Part shown: positions 53,246 to 61,791 of the stretch, piece by piece
Layout of the letters: each line of letters opens with the position of its first letter
Position numbering within the stretch: position 1 is the first letter of the stretch
Assembly: GCA_039989475.1 (NCBI GenBank)
Contig: JBDXHU010000005.1
Span: 248,001 to 312,000, forward strand
DNA: 64,000 bases
Source of the DNA: JBDXHU01 sp039989475
Lineage (GTDB): Bacteria > Pseudomonadota > Gammaproteobacteria > Pseudomonadales > Halieaceae
Reading direction: 5' to 3'
Position numbers and translations under genes: made by a program
The notes under the pieces: generated by a model
The model's database searches: none
Told to the model about the DNA's origin: nothing
Seen by the model: the letters and a program-made list of their open reading frames with translations, nothing else

Positions 53246-54072
53246 GCAGCGGCGTCAGGAAAATTACAACTGAGGCGGACTGCCTGCATTTATTGCAAGT
53301 GACTGACACGCATTTGAGCCGGGATGAGGGTGGCACCCTGCTCGGACTTGATACCGATTTCAGCCTGCAGCAGGTTATCCAACTGGCCCAGCGCGAGCGC
53401 GGACAGTTTGACCTGGTGCTGGCGACTGGTGACATCTCTGACCACGGGGCGCAAGAGTCCTATATCCGCGCTGCGGCTTATATGGACTCATTCAATGCAC
53501 CCGTGGCCTGGCTGGTGGGCAATCACGACTGTGCCGATACCATGACCAGCACCCTGGGGGGAGACGAGGGTCTCGACCGGGCGCTGCAGGCGGGCAGTTG
53601 GCTGATTGTAATGCTGAATTCACAGATACCGGGAGAAGTGGGTGGAGAGCTGGGCCCGGAGGAGCTGGAATGGCTGCAGCGCTGTCTGGACCATGCCGCG
53701 ACCGAGTCCCTGCACTGCCTGGTCTGCCTGCATCACCACCCGGTGCCTATGAACTCTGGCTGGATCGACGAGCAGATGGTGGCAGACCGCGAGGCCTTTT
53801 TTGCGCTGTTGGACCAGTATGACTGTGTGCGCGGTGTGCTCTGGGGCCATGTACACCAGCTGCATGAGAGCGAGCGCAGTTCTGTGAAGCTCATGTCCAC
53901 ACCCTCATCGTGTATCCAGTTCGCCCCCGGTAGCCACGGTTTCAAGGTCGATGACCAGCCACCTGGTTATCGCTGGCTGGACCTGTATGCCGATGGCCGC
54001 ATCGAGACCGGCATATCCCGGGTGCAGGACGTGGAATTCTCCGTGGATCTGGATTCCAGCGGCTATTTATAA
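53242..54072 (+). CDS. cpdA: 3',5'-cyclic-AMP phosphodiesterase
   Basis: Hydrolyses cAMP and so modulates CRP signalling. 276 residues, calcineurin-type metallophosphoesterase with the five metal-binding blocks in order: TDTHLS (Asp22, His24), GDISDHG (Asp64), GNHD (94-97 region), HHHP and GHVHQ. GTG start overlapping yqiB by four bases; earlier in-frame starts lie inside yqiB. The tolC/yqiB-cpdA-parE order supports the assignment. Confidence 0.93.
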   Translation: MSSGVRKITTEADCLHLLQVTDTHLSRDEGGTLLGLDTDFSLQQVIQLAQRERGQFDLVLATGDISDHGAQESYIRAAAYMDSFNAPVAWLVGNHDCADTMTSTLGGDEGLDRALQAGSWLIVMLNSQIPGEVGGELGPEELEWLQRCLDHAATESLHCLVCLHHHPVPMNSGWIDEQMVADREAFFALLDQYDCVRGVLWGHVHQLHESERSSVKLMSTPSSCIQFAPGSHGFKVDDQPPGYRWLDLYADGRIETGISRVQDVEFSVDLDSSGYL

Positions 54073-54145
54073 GTGCAATCTGGGTTACACTAGCCGCGTA
54101 AACATTCTGTATTTAGACCAAGCGACGCCTGGGTAACACTTCTAG

Positions 54146-56032
54146 ATGAGCAAATATACCGCTGAAGATATCGAGGTCCTCACCGGCCTTGAGCCTGTGC
54201 GCAAGCGCCCGGGTATGTACACCGACACCACCCGCCCCAATCACCTGGCCCAGGAAGTCATCGACAACAGTGTCGACGAGGCGCTGGCGGGTCACGCCGA
54301 TGAAATCTCGGTCATTCTGCACAAGGATGGCTCCCTGACCTGTACCGACAACGGTCGCGGCATGCCGGTGGACATGCACCCCCAGCAAAAGAAGCCGGGG
54401 GTGGAGGTCATCCTCACCACCCTCCATGCAGGGGGCAAATTTTCCAGCAAGAATTACCAGTTCAGCGGCGGCCTGCACGGCGTGGGTGTGTCTGTGGTCA
54501 ATGCCCTGTCGCAGGAGCTGGAAGTCACTATCCGGCGAGATGCCAAGGTCTACCAGATGGCCTTCAAGGGGGGCGCCACCGTGAGCGCTCTGGAGGTGAT
54601 AGATACTTGCGGTCAGCGCAATACCGGCACCACCGTGAAATTCACGCCGGACCCCCAGTACTTCGACTCCATCAACTTTTCCGTGCCGCGACTCAAACAT
54701 GTACTGCGCGCCAAGGCTGTGCTGTGCCCCAAATTGCGGGTCAAATTCAAGGATGAGTCGAAAAAGGAAACAGAGGAATGGTATTACGAGGATGGCCTCA
54801 CGGATTACCTGGCTGACGCGACCATCGATTTCCCGGTGGTTCCCGAGGAACCCTTCGTGGGTAGCTTCAGTGGCAGCAATGAAGGTGTCGACTGGGCCGT
54901 GCAATGGCTGCCGGAAGGCGGTGAGGTGGTCGCAGAAAGTTACGTGAACCTGATTCCCACAGCTCAGGGTGGCACCCATGTGAACGGCTTGCGCACCGGC
55001 CTGCTGGATGCCATGCGCGACTTCTGTGAAATTCGCAGCCTGTTGCCACGTGGGGTAAAGCTCAGCCCGGATGATATTTGGGATCGCTGCGCCTATGTGC
55101 TCTCGTCCAAGCTGGAAGACCCACAGTTTTCCGGCCAGACCAAGGAGCGCCTGTCTTCGCGTGAGGCAGCTGCCTTTGTCTCCGGGGTGGCCAAGGACGC
55201 CTTCAGCCTGTGGCTGAATCAGCACACGGAGGCGGCCGAAAAGCTCGCTGAGATGTGCATCAACAATGCCCAGAGCCGCCTGCGCAGTGCCAAAAAAGTG
55301 GAGCGCAAGCGGGTCTCGGCGGGACCGGCGCTGCCGGGCAAGCTGGCGGACTGCTCGGGTCAGGATTCCGGTCGCGCTGAGCTGTTCCTGGTGGAGGGTG
55401 ACTCCGCCGGTGGTTCAGCCAAGCAGGCCCGGGACCGCGAGTTCCAGGCCATCCTGCCGCTGCGCGGCAAGATCCTCAATACCTGGGAGGTGGACTCCCA
55501 GGAAATCCTGGCCTCCCAGGAGGTACACAATATATCTGTTGCCCTGGGCATTGACCCTGCCAGTGATGAGCTGTCGGGCCTGCGTTATGACAAGGTTTGC
55601 ATACTCGCCGATGCCGACTCGGATGGCCTGCACATTGCTACCTTGATCTGCGCCCTGTTTGTGCGCCACTTTCGTGCCCTGGTCCAGGCCGGCCATGTAT
55701 ACGTAGCGATGCCGCCGCTGTACCGCATTGATGTTGGCAAGGAAGTTTTTTATGCCCTCGATGAGGGCGAAAAGCAGGGTGTGCTGGATCGTATCGAGGC
55801 GGAAAAGATTCGCGGCAAGGTCAATGTGCAGCGCTTTAAGGGCCTTGGTGAAATGAACCCCCTGCAGCTGCGTGAGACTACCATGGACCCGGACACCCGG
55901 CGCCTGGTGCGGCTGGTACTGGACTCCGGCGACGGCACCAACAAGATGCTGGATATGCTGTTGGCGAAAAAGCGCGCGCCGGATCGCAAGCAGTGGCTGG
56001 AAAAGAAGGGCGATCTCGCCGAAGTGGTTTGA
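54146..56032 (+). CDS. parE: DNA topoisomerase IV subunit B
   Basis: ATPase subunit of the chromosome decatenase. 628 residues: GHKL ATPase domain (about 1-215, with VIDNSVDEALAGHA and GGLHGVGVSVVNALS), transducer domain, and the Toprim domain (about 410-520, with LVEGDSAGGSAKQARDREFQA, LPLRGKILN and DADSDGLHI). The C-terminal LRETTMDPDTRRL and DGTNKMLDMLLAKK are typical. A length near 630 residues and the cpdA neighbour favour ParE over GyrB. parC is not in the window. Confidence 0.96.
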   Translation: MSKYTAEDIEVLTGLEPVRKRPGMYTDTTRPNHLAQEVIDNSVDEALAGHADEISVILHKDGSLTCTDNGRGMPVDMHPQQKKPGVEVILTTLHAGGKFSSKNYQFSGGLHGVGVSVVNALSQELEVTIRRDAKVYQMAFKGGATVSALEVIDTCGQRNTGTTVKFTPDPQYFDSINFSVPRLKHVLRAKAVLCPKLRVKFKDESKKETEEWYYEDGLTDYLADATIDFPVVPEEPFVGSFSGSNEGVDWAVQWLPEGGEVVAESYVNLIPTAQGGTHVNGLRTGLLDAMRDFCEIRSLLPRGVKLSPDDIWDRCAYVLSSKLEDPQFSGQTKERLSSREAAAFVSGVAKDAFSLWLNQHTEAAEKLAEMCINNAQSRLRSAKKVERKRVSAGPALPGKLADCSGQDSGRAELFLVEGDSAGGSAKQARDREFQAILPLRGKILNTWEVDSQEILASQEVHNISVALGIDPASDELSGLRYDKVCILADADSDGLHIATLICALFVRHFRALVQAGHVYVAMPPLYRIDVGKEVFYALDEGEKQGVLDRIEAEKIRGKVNVQRFKGLGEMNPLQLRETTMDPDTRRLVRLVLDSGDGTNKMLDMLLAKKRAPDRKQWLEKKGDLAEVV

Positions 56033-56052
56033 CGGCAGTTGTTTGATTGTTG

Positions 56053-57345
56053 CTAAAGAGGCTTCGGTGTGAAGCTGCTATCAGTGGACAACTGTACCTG
56101 GTTTCTGCCACTGGCTTTGGCGTTATAGAGGGCCCGATCCGCGGCACGTATCAGGCTGCCGCTGTCGATTAATTCTGTCGATTGGCTGCTGGCCGTTGAT
56201 TGGCTGCTGGCTGTTGATTGGCTGCTGGCAACGCCAACGCTGACCGTAACTATTTTTTGCGAGGCACGGGGGCCGTGCGGGACCCGCAAGTCCTCTACCG
56301 CTGCGCGGGCGATTTCGCCGAGGTGGCGTGCGTCTGCGGCGGAGCAGTCATACCAGACCACGATGAACTCCTCGCCACCGTAGCGACCGGCCTTATCCAA
56401 TGGCCTTTTGATCGAATCCTGGATGGCGCTGGCGACGTTGCGCAGGCATTGGTCACCCTGCACGTGGCCAAAATAATCATTGAATTCCTTGAAGTGGTCC
56501 ACGTCGATCATGGCCACTGCCAGCTCGACTTTGTCACGTTTGGCCTGGGCGCAGACCTTGTCCAGGTCGAGGGCAAATGCACGTCGATTCAGCAAGCCAG
56601 TAAGGCTGTCGTATAGCGCCATTTCACTGAGCAGCTGACGGCTCAGGTAATTCTCCCGGGTGGTGTATTCAAGAAAGTAGGCGCCCACCAGCCCCACCAG
56701 GTTGAAGGCCACAATCATGAAACAATTAAAGGCCAGGTTGGGTAGCGGATAGCTAAACAGCAGCTGTGAGCTGGGGTAGGCGAGGCTGATAACGAGGCCG
56801 GCCAGCATGGCGTGAAAGAAACGCAAGCCCGCCAGGAAGTAGCAAAAGCAAAGCACGATAAGTTGCGCACTAATCGGCGAAAAAGAGCCGCCAGCGTTAA
56901 TTGTTCCCAGCATATAGGGGGTGGTAACGCCGTACACTACCAGGGTCAATATGACGGCCGCCTGCAGCTGTTGTTTGTAGCCCCGGTACAGGGGGATCGC
57001 CAGTAAGCCCAGCGCTAACAACTGCAGCAGCCTGGGAATGGCGATGGCCTCGAATACTTCTTCTGGCAGACGCAGTTGGTCGGTGAAGGAAAACAATAGC
57101 GTGAGAATGAAGGCAAAAGGCAGGACCCGCCGCAGCTGTCCCGGGCTGTTCTCCAGGTAGTACTGGCGAAAGCCCGCTTCCAGCTCCGGTATAAAATTCA
57201 GCGAGCGAAAGCCGAGGGCGAATTGGTTTGAAAAGAGTGACCGATCCTCTTTCAGTATCTCGCTGACTGTGGACGCGGTGGCGGAGTGATCGCGAGCCCC
57301 GGGCGCAGGATTGTGTGTTGGCGCACTGTCGTCTCGTTCCGCCAT
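56053..57345 (-). CDS. Membrane-bound diguanylate cyclase (GGDEF)
   Basis: 430 residues. The N-terminal half has about six membrane helices (about 70-235) without a recognised sensor motif. A C-terminal GGDEF domain (about 260-425) follows, with DSLTGLLNRRAF, DVDHFKEFNDYFGHVQGD and active-site GGEEF in RYGGEEFIVVW. It should make c-di-GMP. After TVSVGVA the loop holds three tandem ASSQST units (about 372-389) encoded by an 18-bp repeat; ordinary GGDEF domains lack this insert. It is seven bases downstream of the octaheme gene on the same strand. Confidence 0.93.
   Translation of the reverse strand: MAERDDSAPTHNPAPGARDHSATASTVSEILKEDRSLFSNQFALGFRSLNFIPELEAGFRQYYLENSPGQLRRVLPFAFILTLLFSFTDQLRLPEEVFEAIAIPRLLQLLALGLLAIPLYRGYKQQLQAAVILTLVVYGVTTPYMLGTINAGGSFSPISAQLIVLCFCYFLAGLRFFHAMLAGLVISLAYPSSQLLFSYPLPNLAFNCFMIVAFNLVGLVGAYFLEYTTRENYLSRQLLSEMALYDSLTGLLNRRAFALDLDKVCAQAKRDKVELAVAMIDVDHFKEFNDYFGHVQGDQCLRNVASAIQDSIKRPLDKAGRYGGEEFIVVWYDCSAADARHLGEIARAAVEDLRVPHGPRASQKIVTVSVGVASSQSTASSQSTASSQSTELIDSGSLIRAADRALYNAKASGRNQVQLSTDSSFTPKPL
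56176..56229 (-). repeat. Intragenic 18-bp tandem repeat in the GGDEF domain
   Basis: Three near-identical 18-base units (56180-56197, 56198-56215 and a third from 56216) with core GATTGGCTGCTGGC. Being a multiple of three, they keep the frame and encode ASSQST three times in a surface loop of the diguanylate cyclase. Confidence 0.9.
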
Positions 57346-57351
57346 CAGCTG

Positions 57352-59631
57352 CTAGTTCTGAAGACTTTCATAGAGCTGCTGAATGCCGGGGTCTTCTGGC
57401 AACAGGGCTTTGAGTTTAGCAACATAGTGCCTGGCGTCTTCACGGCGCCCGACGCTCTCGCAGTAGGTCACCAGCGCCACCAGGATGTCCGGGTTTTCCG
57501 GGGTGTCACGCAGCAGAGCCTGCAATACCTTGATCGCGGCTTCAGGCTGGCCGGCATCGTGCAATGCGATCGCGTACACGTAACGGTGGCGCACACCGGA
57601 GGTTTCCAGATCGGCAGCCTGAAGCAGGTACTCAAGCGCCTGTTCCCGATTGCCGGCCCGGGTTTCCAGCAGGCCCAGCGAATGCCAGCTCACGCCCTGC
57701 CCGGGCAACGCCGCCGTGGCCTGCAGCAATACCTGGCGGGCCTCTGCCTCGCGGTTTTGCAGGCGATAGAGGTCGGCAAGGTTCAGGTAGGCTGCCAGTA
57801 ATTGTGAGTTCATTGCCAGGGCATTGCGATAGGCCTGTTCTGCCGGCCCCCAGAATTGCCGCGCGGTGAAAAACTGGGCCATCTGCAGCTGGGTAGCTGG
57901 CATATCCGCATGCTGGCCCAGGGTATTCAGGTATTCATCAAACAGGGCCTGCAGCTGTCTGGCGACGCCAGGATCCATTTGCTGCAGTGGTACTTCCGCC
58001 AGTACCCGTGCTATTTCCATACGCACCGTGCTTGAGGGGTCTTCGAGATGCCGGCCCAGTATGCCAAAGCGCTGCTGGATAGGTATGAATTGCAGGGCCC
58101 GCACCGCACTCCAACGCAACATCGGATCGCTGCTCTGCAGCAGCTGCAGCGCCGTTTCATAGGCCTCGCGATTGTTAAAGCTGCCCAGTTCGGTCATGGC
58201 GGTGGCGCGCAGGATGCTGGCCTGGCCTGGGTCCAGGGCGATTTGTTGCAGGCCGGGTACGGCGCGTCCGTCAGCCTGTCGGGCCCAACTCAGGGAGCGG
58301 GCCGGATGCGAGCCGGTATCACTGAATTTCACGCCCCACTTGCGCAGGCTATCGAGCGCCCACTCGGCGTCGCGCTCGCTGTGACACTGGTTACAGGCAT
58401 TGGGTGTATCCAGCACCACGCTCAGGTCCGGACGCGGTACTCGCATGCTGTGATCGCGACGCGGATCAACCACCATGTAAGTGTTGCTTGGCATGTGACA
58501 GTTAGCACACTCGGCACCGCTGGACTGCTCGGGGTGATGATGGTGTGCGCTGGTATCGTACACGGCCGGCTTATGGCATTGACTGCAGACAGCGTTGCCC
58601 GGAGCGCGCAGTTCGTTGCTGTGTGGATCGTGGCAGTTGGAACACACCACGCCGGCCTGGGCCATCTTGCTTTGCAGGAAAGAGCCATAGACGTAGACCT
58701 CGTCCAGGATTTGTCCGTCGGCGTGGTACAGGGGTGCCTCCAGCAGGGCCGGGCGGTGAGTGTCCAGCAGGTCACGCCCATACAGATAGGAGCCCAGCGT
58801 GCCGCGCCTGGCGTGGCAGCGACCGCAGTTCTCTACCTGTTGTGAATCCGGCAGCGGTGTGGTGCGCCTAGCGTTCGGATGCTGCGCTTTAAAGGCCCAG
58901 CCGCCGCGCTCGGCCAGTGCCACGGGAAAGCCGCTATTGCTTGCCTCTTGCAGCTTGCCGGCCTCGGCCAGCACCTGGTGCTGCCGCCCTGGGCCGTGGC
59001 AGGCCTCGCAGGCTACATTAACTTCACTCCAGGTGGTGGCATAGGTGCTGGTTTGTGGGTCGAAGTTCTTTTGCAAATTGGTGCTGTGGCACTCGGCGCA
59101 CTGCAGGTTCCAGTTCTGGTAGGGACCAGTCCAATGCAGGGGATCGCCGGCGCTGATGACCTCCTCAGGATACAAATGAAACCAGCGCTGGCCGCCAGCT
59201 GCCGCGGGTCGGCTGTCCCAGGCTATGCTGAGCGCATGCAGGCGACCCCCGGGTATGGACACCAGGTACTGTTGCAGCGGGTGCACGCCGAACAGGTATT
59301 CGATCTTGTACTCGGCGAGCTTGCCGTCGGGGCCGTCGGTCTCCGCCCAGAACTCGCCGTCGCGTTGAAAAAACCGGCTTTCAATACCGTTGTAGTTAAA
59401 GCGGGCATTGTCAAAATTACCCAGAACCGCCTCGCTGGTGACCGGTTGCATGGCCAGGTCGTGGTGAGAACCCTGCCAGGCCTTGTATTCGGCCTGGTGG
59501 CAGTCGGCACAGGCTTGTGCGCCAATCCAGGCCGGGTCGGAAAGGGCTGCGGGGGGGGATGCCTGGGCCAAAAGGCTCAAGCAGTAAAGACCTGAAATAA
59601 TGATTGCTCGCCGCACGCTACATTCTGCCAA
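57352..59631 (-). CDS. Secreted octaheme cytochrome c with HEAT-like and TPR repeats
   Basis: About 759 residues. A signal peptide precedes SPPAALSD. Eight CxxCH heme motifs follow (CADCH, CAECH, CEACH, CGRCH, CSNCH, CSQCH, CANCH, CNQCH) between about residues 40 and 420. Next comes a helical HEAT-like stretch (about 430-580), then TPR repeats to the end (e.g. AEQAYRNALAMNSQLLAAYLNLADLY). It is probably a periplasmic redox protein held in a larger complex; electron partners are unknown. No ATG start exists: TTG 59631 has GGAAG at a fair distance, while GTG 59616 and TTG 59646 are alternatives. Confidence 0.88.
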   Translation of the reverse strand: MAECSVRRAIIISGLYCLSLLAQASPPAALSDPAWIGAQACADCHQAEYKAWQGSHHDLAMQPVTSEAVLGNFDNARFNYNGIESRFFQRDGEFWAETDGPDGKLAEYKIEYLFGVHPLQQYLVSIPGGRLHALSIAWDSRPAAAGGQRWFHLYPEEVISAGDPLHWTGPYQNWNLQCAECHSTNLQKNFDPQTSTYATTWSEVNVACEACHGPGRQHQVLAEAGKLQEASNSGFPVALAERGGWAFKAQHPNARRTTPLPDSQQVENCGRCHARRGTLGSYLYGRDLLDTHRPALLEAPLYHADGQILDEVYVYGSFLQSKMAQAGVVCSNCHDPHSNELRAPGNAVCSQCHKPAVYDTSAHHHHPEQSSGAECANCHMPSNTYMVVDPRRDHSMRVPRPDLSVVLDTPNACNQCHSERDAEWALDSLRKWGVKFSDTGSHPARSLSWARQADGRAVPGLQQIALDPGQASILRATAMTELGSFNNREAYETALQLLQSSDPMLRWSAVRALQFIPIQQRFGILGRHLEDPSSTVRMEIARVLAEVPLQQMDPGVARQLQALFDEYLNTLGQHADMPATQLQMAQFFTARQFWGPAEQAYRNALAMNSQLLAAYLNLADLYRLQNREAEARQVLLQATAALPGQGVSWHSLGLLETRAGNREQALEYLLQAADLETSGVRHRYVYAIALHDAGQPEAAIKVLQALLRDTPENPDILVALVTYCESVGRREDARHYVAKLKALLPEDPGIQQLYESLQN

Positions 59632-59678
59632 ACCGGAAACTTCCAAGGTACACGATCAGTGTCGCATTACCAATGCCG

Positions 59679-60599
59679 TCAGTCGCCGCGCCCGGCAGCC
59701 AGCAGGTAGAGAAACTCCAGTCCCAGTGTTGCCGCGGCCAGTGCCGTGATCTGGCTGTGATCATAGGCCGGCGCAACCTCCACAACATCCATACCTACCA
59801 ACTCCAGACCCTGCAGGCCGCGCAGAATCGACAAGGCCTGGTTGCTGCTGAGGCCACCCGCCACCGGGGTGCCGGTGCCCGGCGCAAAGGCGGGATCCAG
59901 GCAGTCTATATCGAAGCTTATATAGGCAGGGCCGTCACCGACAGTCTCGGCGATTGCCGCACTCACCGACTCAGCGCTCTGGGCGCAGGCCTGGTTGGCA
60001 TCGATGACGCGAAACGGGTGATTACCTGGTTCGTACCAGGTACGAATGCCTACCTGCACGCAGCGCTGTTCGTCCAACAGGCCCTCCATGCGGGCGTGGT
60101 GGAACATGGCGCCGTGGTCGTAGAGCCAGCCATCCTCGTCGGTATCGGTATGGGCGTCGAAGTGGATCAGGGCCAGCTTGCCGTATTTCTTTGCATGTTG
60201 CCGTAGTAACGGCAGTGCCACGTAGTGATCACCGCCGAAGCTGAGCAGCTTTTTATTGGCGCCAATTATTTCCGCCGCCCTGCGCTCGCATTCGGCAACG
60301 AAAGCCTCATGGTCGCCCTGGTAGAATTGCACGTCGCCGCAATCTGTTACTCGTAAGCGGTCCTGTAGCTCGAATGGCCAGGGCCAACGGGCCTCTTCCC
60401 AACGCAGGTTGGATGAGGCCTGGCGAATGGCGTTGGGCCCGGAGCGGGTTCCCGGGCGGCCCGAAGTGGCCAGGTCGTAGGGCAGTCCGAGGATTGCAAC
60501 ATCGGCGTCGCTGTCGCTGATATCCTCGCAAAAAGGCAGGTTCAGGAAACTGAACACATTGGCGTACATATTTGAATTGTCGCGTGAATCGCGGCTCAT
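59679..60599 (-). CDS. speB: Agmatinase/ureohydrolase family protein
   Basis: Hydrolyses agmatine to putrescine and urea, or a related guanidino compound. 306 residues, dimanganese ureohydrolase with the metal motifs GGDH (122-125), DAHTDT (148-153) and SFDIDCLDP (228-236). The ATG overlaps the SRPBCC stop by four bases (ATGA). Ureohydrolases labelled SpeB differ in substrate (agmatine, guanidinobutyrate, guanidinopropionate), and no arginine decarboxylase gene is nearby, so the exact substrate is open. Confidence 0.9.
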   Translation of the reverse strand: MSRDSRDNSNMYANVFSFLNLPFCEDISDSDADVAILGLPYDLATSGRPGTRSGPNAIRQASSNLRWEEARWPWPFELQDRLRVTDCGDVQFYQGDHEAFVAECERRAAEIIGANKKLLSFGGDHYVALPLLRQHAKKYGKLALIHFDAHTDTDEDGWLYDHGAMFHHARMEGLLDEQRCVQVGIRTWYEPGNHPFRVIDANQACAQSAESVSAAIAETVGDGPAYISFDIDCLDPAFAPGTGTPVAGGLSSNQALSILRGLQGLELVGMDVVEVAPAYDHSQITALAAATLGLEFLYLLAAGRGD

Positions 60600-61039
60600 G
60601 CTTTGACCCCCGTGCGCTTGCCAAGAAACGCCTCCAGCGCGTCGAGCAGGGCATTGTAGGTGCTGTGCATCAGCTCTTCGGTCGCGGCCTCTGTCATTGA
60701 TGGATCTGTGGGTGTGCACTGGCATGACCAGAACACCCGAGCCTTGCCATTTTCCATGGCCTCCACGCGTGCCGTGCTGCGGTAATCGGTCAGCGGCAGT
60801 GGCAGGCCGCGCGGGATGGAGTAGCTGTAGGTCATGGCCTTGTGATCCATGACTTCCAGTACCTCGTCTATTGGCTCCATGCCGTCCATGAGAATGCGTC
60901 GGATCATGCCAATACCCTCGCCGATGACTTCGACCCGCGGCGGGCCCATGGCCCACTCCATGTTCCCGTAATCCGCCAGTACCGGCCAGACATCACTGAC
61001 CGGGAAGTCCAGCTCCCTTACAAGATTTACCGCCACCAT
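60596..61039 (-). CDS. SRPBCC (START/polyketide-cyclase-like) family protein
   Basis: 147 residues with the helix-grip pattern of the SRPBCC fold: VNLVRELDFPVSDVWPVLADYGNMEWAMG at the start, GEGIGMIRRILMDG in the middle and a long C-terminal helix. Such proteins bind hydrophobic ligands; none can be named. It is translationally coupled to the ureohydrolase gene, an unexpected pairing. It diverges from the peroxiredoxin-like gene. Confidence 0.85.
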   Translation of the reverse strand: MVAVNLVRELDFPVSDVWPVLADYGNMEWAMGPPRVEVIGEGIGMIRRILMDGMEPIDEVLEVMDHKAMTYSYSIPRGLPLPLTDYRSTARVEAMENGKARVFWSCQCTPTDPSMTEAATEELMHSTYNALLDALEAFLGKRTGVKA

Positions 61040-61111
61040 ACTGCCTGTGCCTGTTTACCGTTTGCGGCAGTATAGACCAGGCTTGCGTGGACAGTCGCCA
61101 GAGCGGCACCT

Positions 61112-61774
61112 ATGATGATGGCCATGAGCAGTCTCAAAGCCGATATTGCAGCCTTACGCCAGGAGCTGGGTCACGGTATGCAGGCTGATGTTCGCGCTAT
61201 ATTTGAGCGCGCTACACAGCGCCTGGTTGACAGCGGTATTGCTGAGCAGGCTGTAACTGTCGGTGATCACTTTCCCGCCTTTTCCCTGCCCAATGCCGGC
61301 GGTATAGCGATTGACTCTGAAGATTTGCTGGCCCAGGGGCCGCTGATTATCAGCTTTTACCGGGGGGGCTGGTGCCCCTATTGCAGCCTCGAACTGCGCG
61401 CCTATCAGCAGCTATTGCCACGAATTAAAGAACTGGGGGCGAACCTGGTGGCGATCTCGCCGCAGCTGCCAGACGAGTCGCTGACCATGGCGGCCAAGTC
61501 CGGCCTGGCCTTCGAGGTGCTGACCGATACGGGTAATAGCCTGGCCGACCATCTGGGCCTGGCCTTCGATTTACCCGAGGCCATAGTCGATCTGTATCGC
61601 AGCATGGGCTTCGACCTCGAGCGCATTAACGGCGTGATGCGTTGGAGTCTGCCGATACCCGCCACCTACGTGGTAGACAGCAGCAGCAAGATTGTCGCTG
61701 CACACATTAACGCCGACTACAGCCTGCGGATGGAGCCGAGCGACGCGCTCAGGGCACTGGCCGATTGTAGCTGA
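61112..61774 (+). CDS. Peroxiredoxin-like (AhpC/TSA) family protein
   Basis: 220 residues, thioredoxin-fold AhpC/TSA domain preceded by a ~45-residue helical extension. The active site reads FYRGGWCPYC (Cys88 and Cys91), a CxxC in place of the single peroxidatic Cys of typical peroxiredoxins, so it may act as a thiol oxidoreductase or peroxidase. No signal peptide. Two start choices exist (ATG 61112 or 61124); neither has a strong ribosome site. Convergent with the AGCS gene. Confidence 0.9.
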   Translation: MMMAMSSLKADIAALRQELGHGMQADVRAIFERATQRLVDSGIAEQAVTVGDHFPAFSLPNAGGIAIDSEDLLAQGPLIISFYRGGWCPYCSLELRAYQQLLPRIKELGANLVAISPQLPDESLTMAAKSGLAFEVLTDTGNSLADHLGLAFDLPEAIVDLYRSMGFDLERINGVMRWSLPIPATYVVDSSSKIVAAHINADYSLRMEPSDALRALADCS

Positions 61775-61791
61775 GTGTAATTGCTGCGCGC

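Noticed and set aside
54113..55225. Long open frame (370 codons) antisense to parE
   Set aside because: It is antisense to the conserved ATPase region of parE, with no domain pattern.
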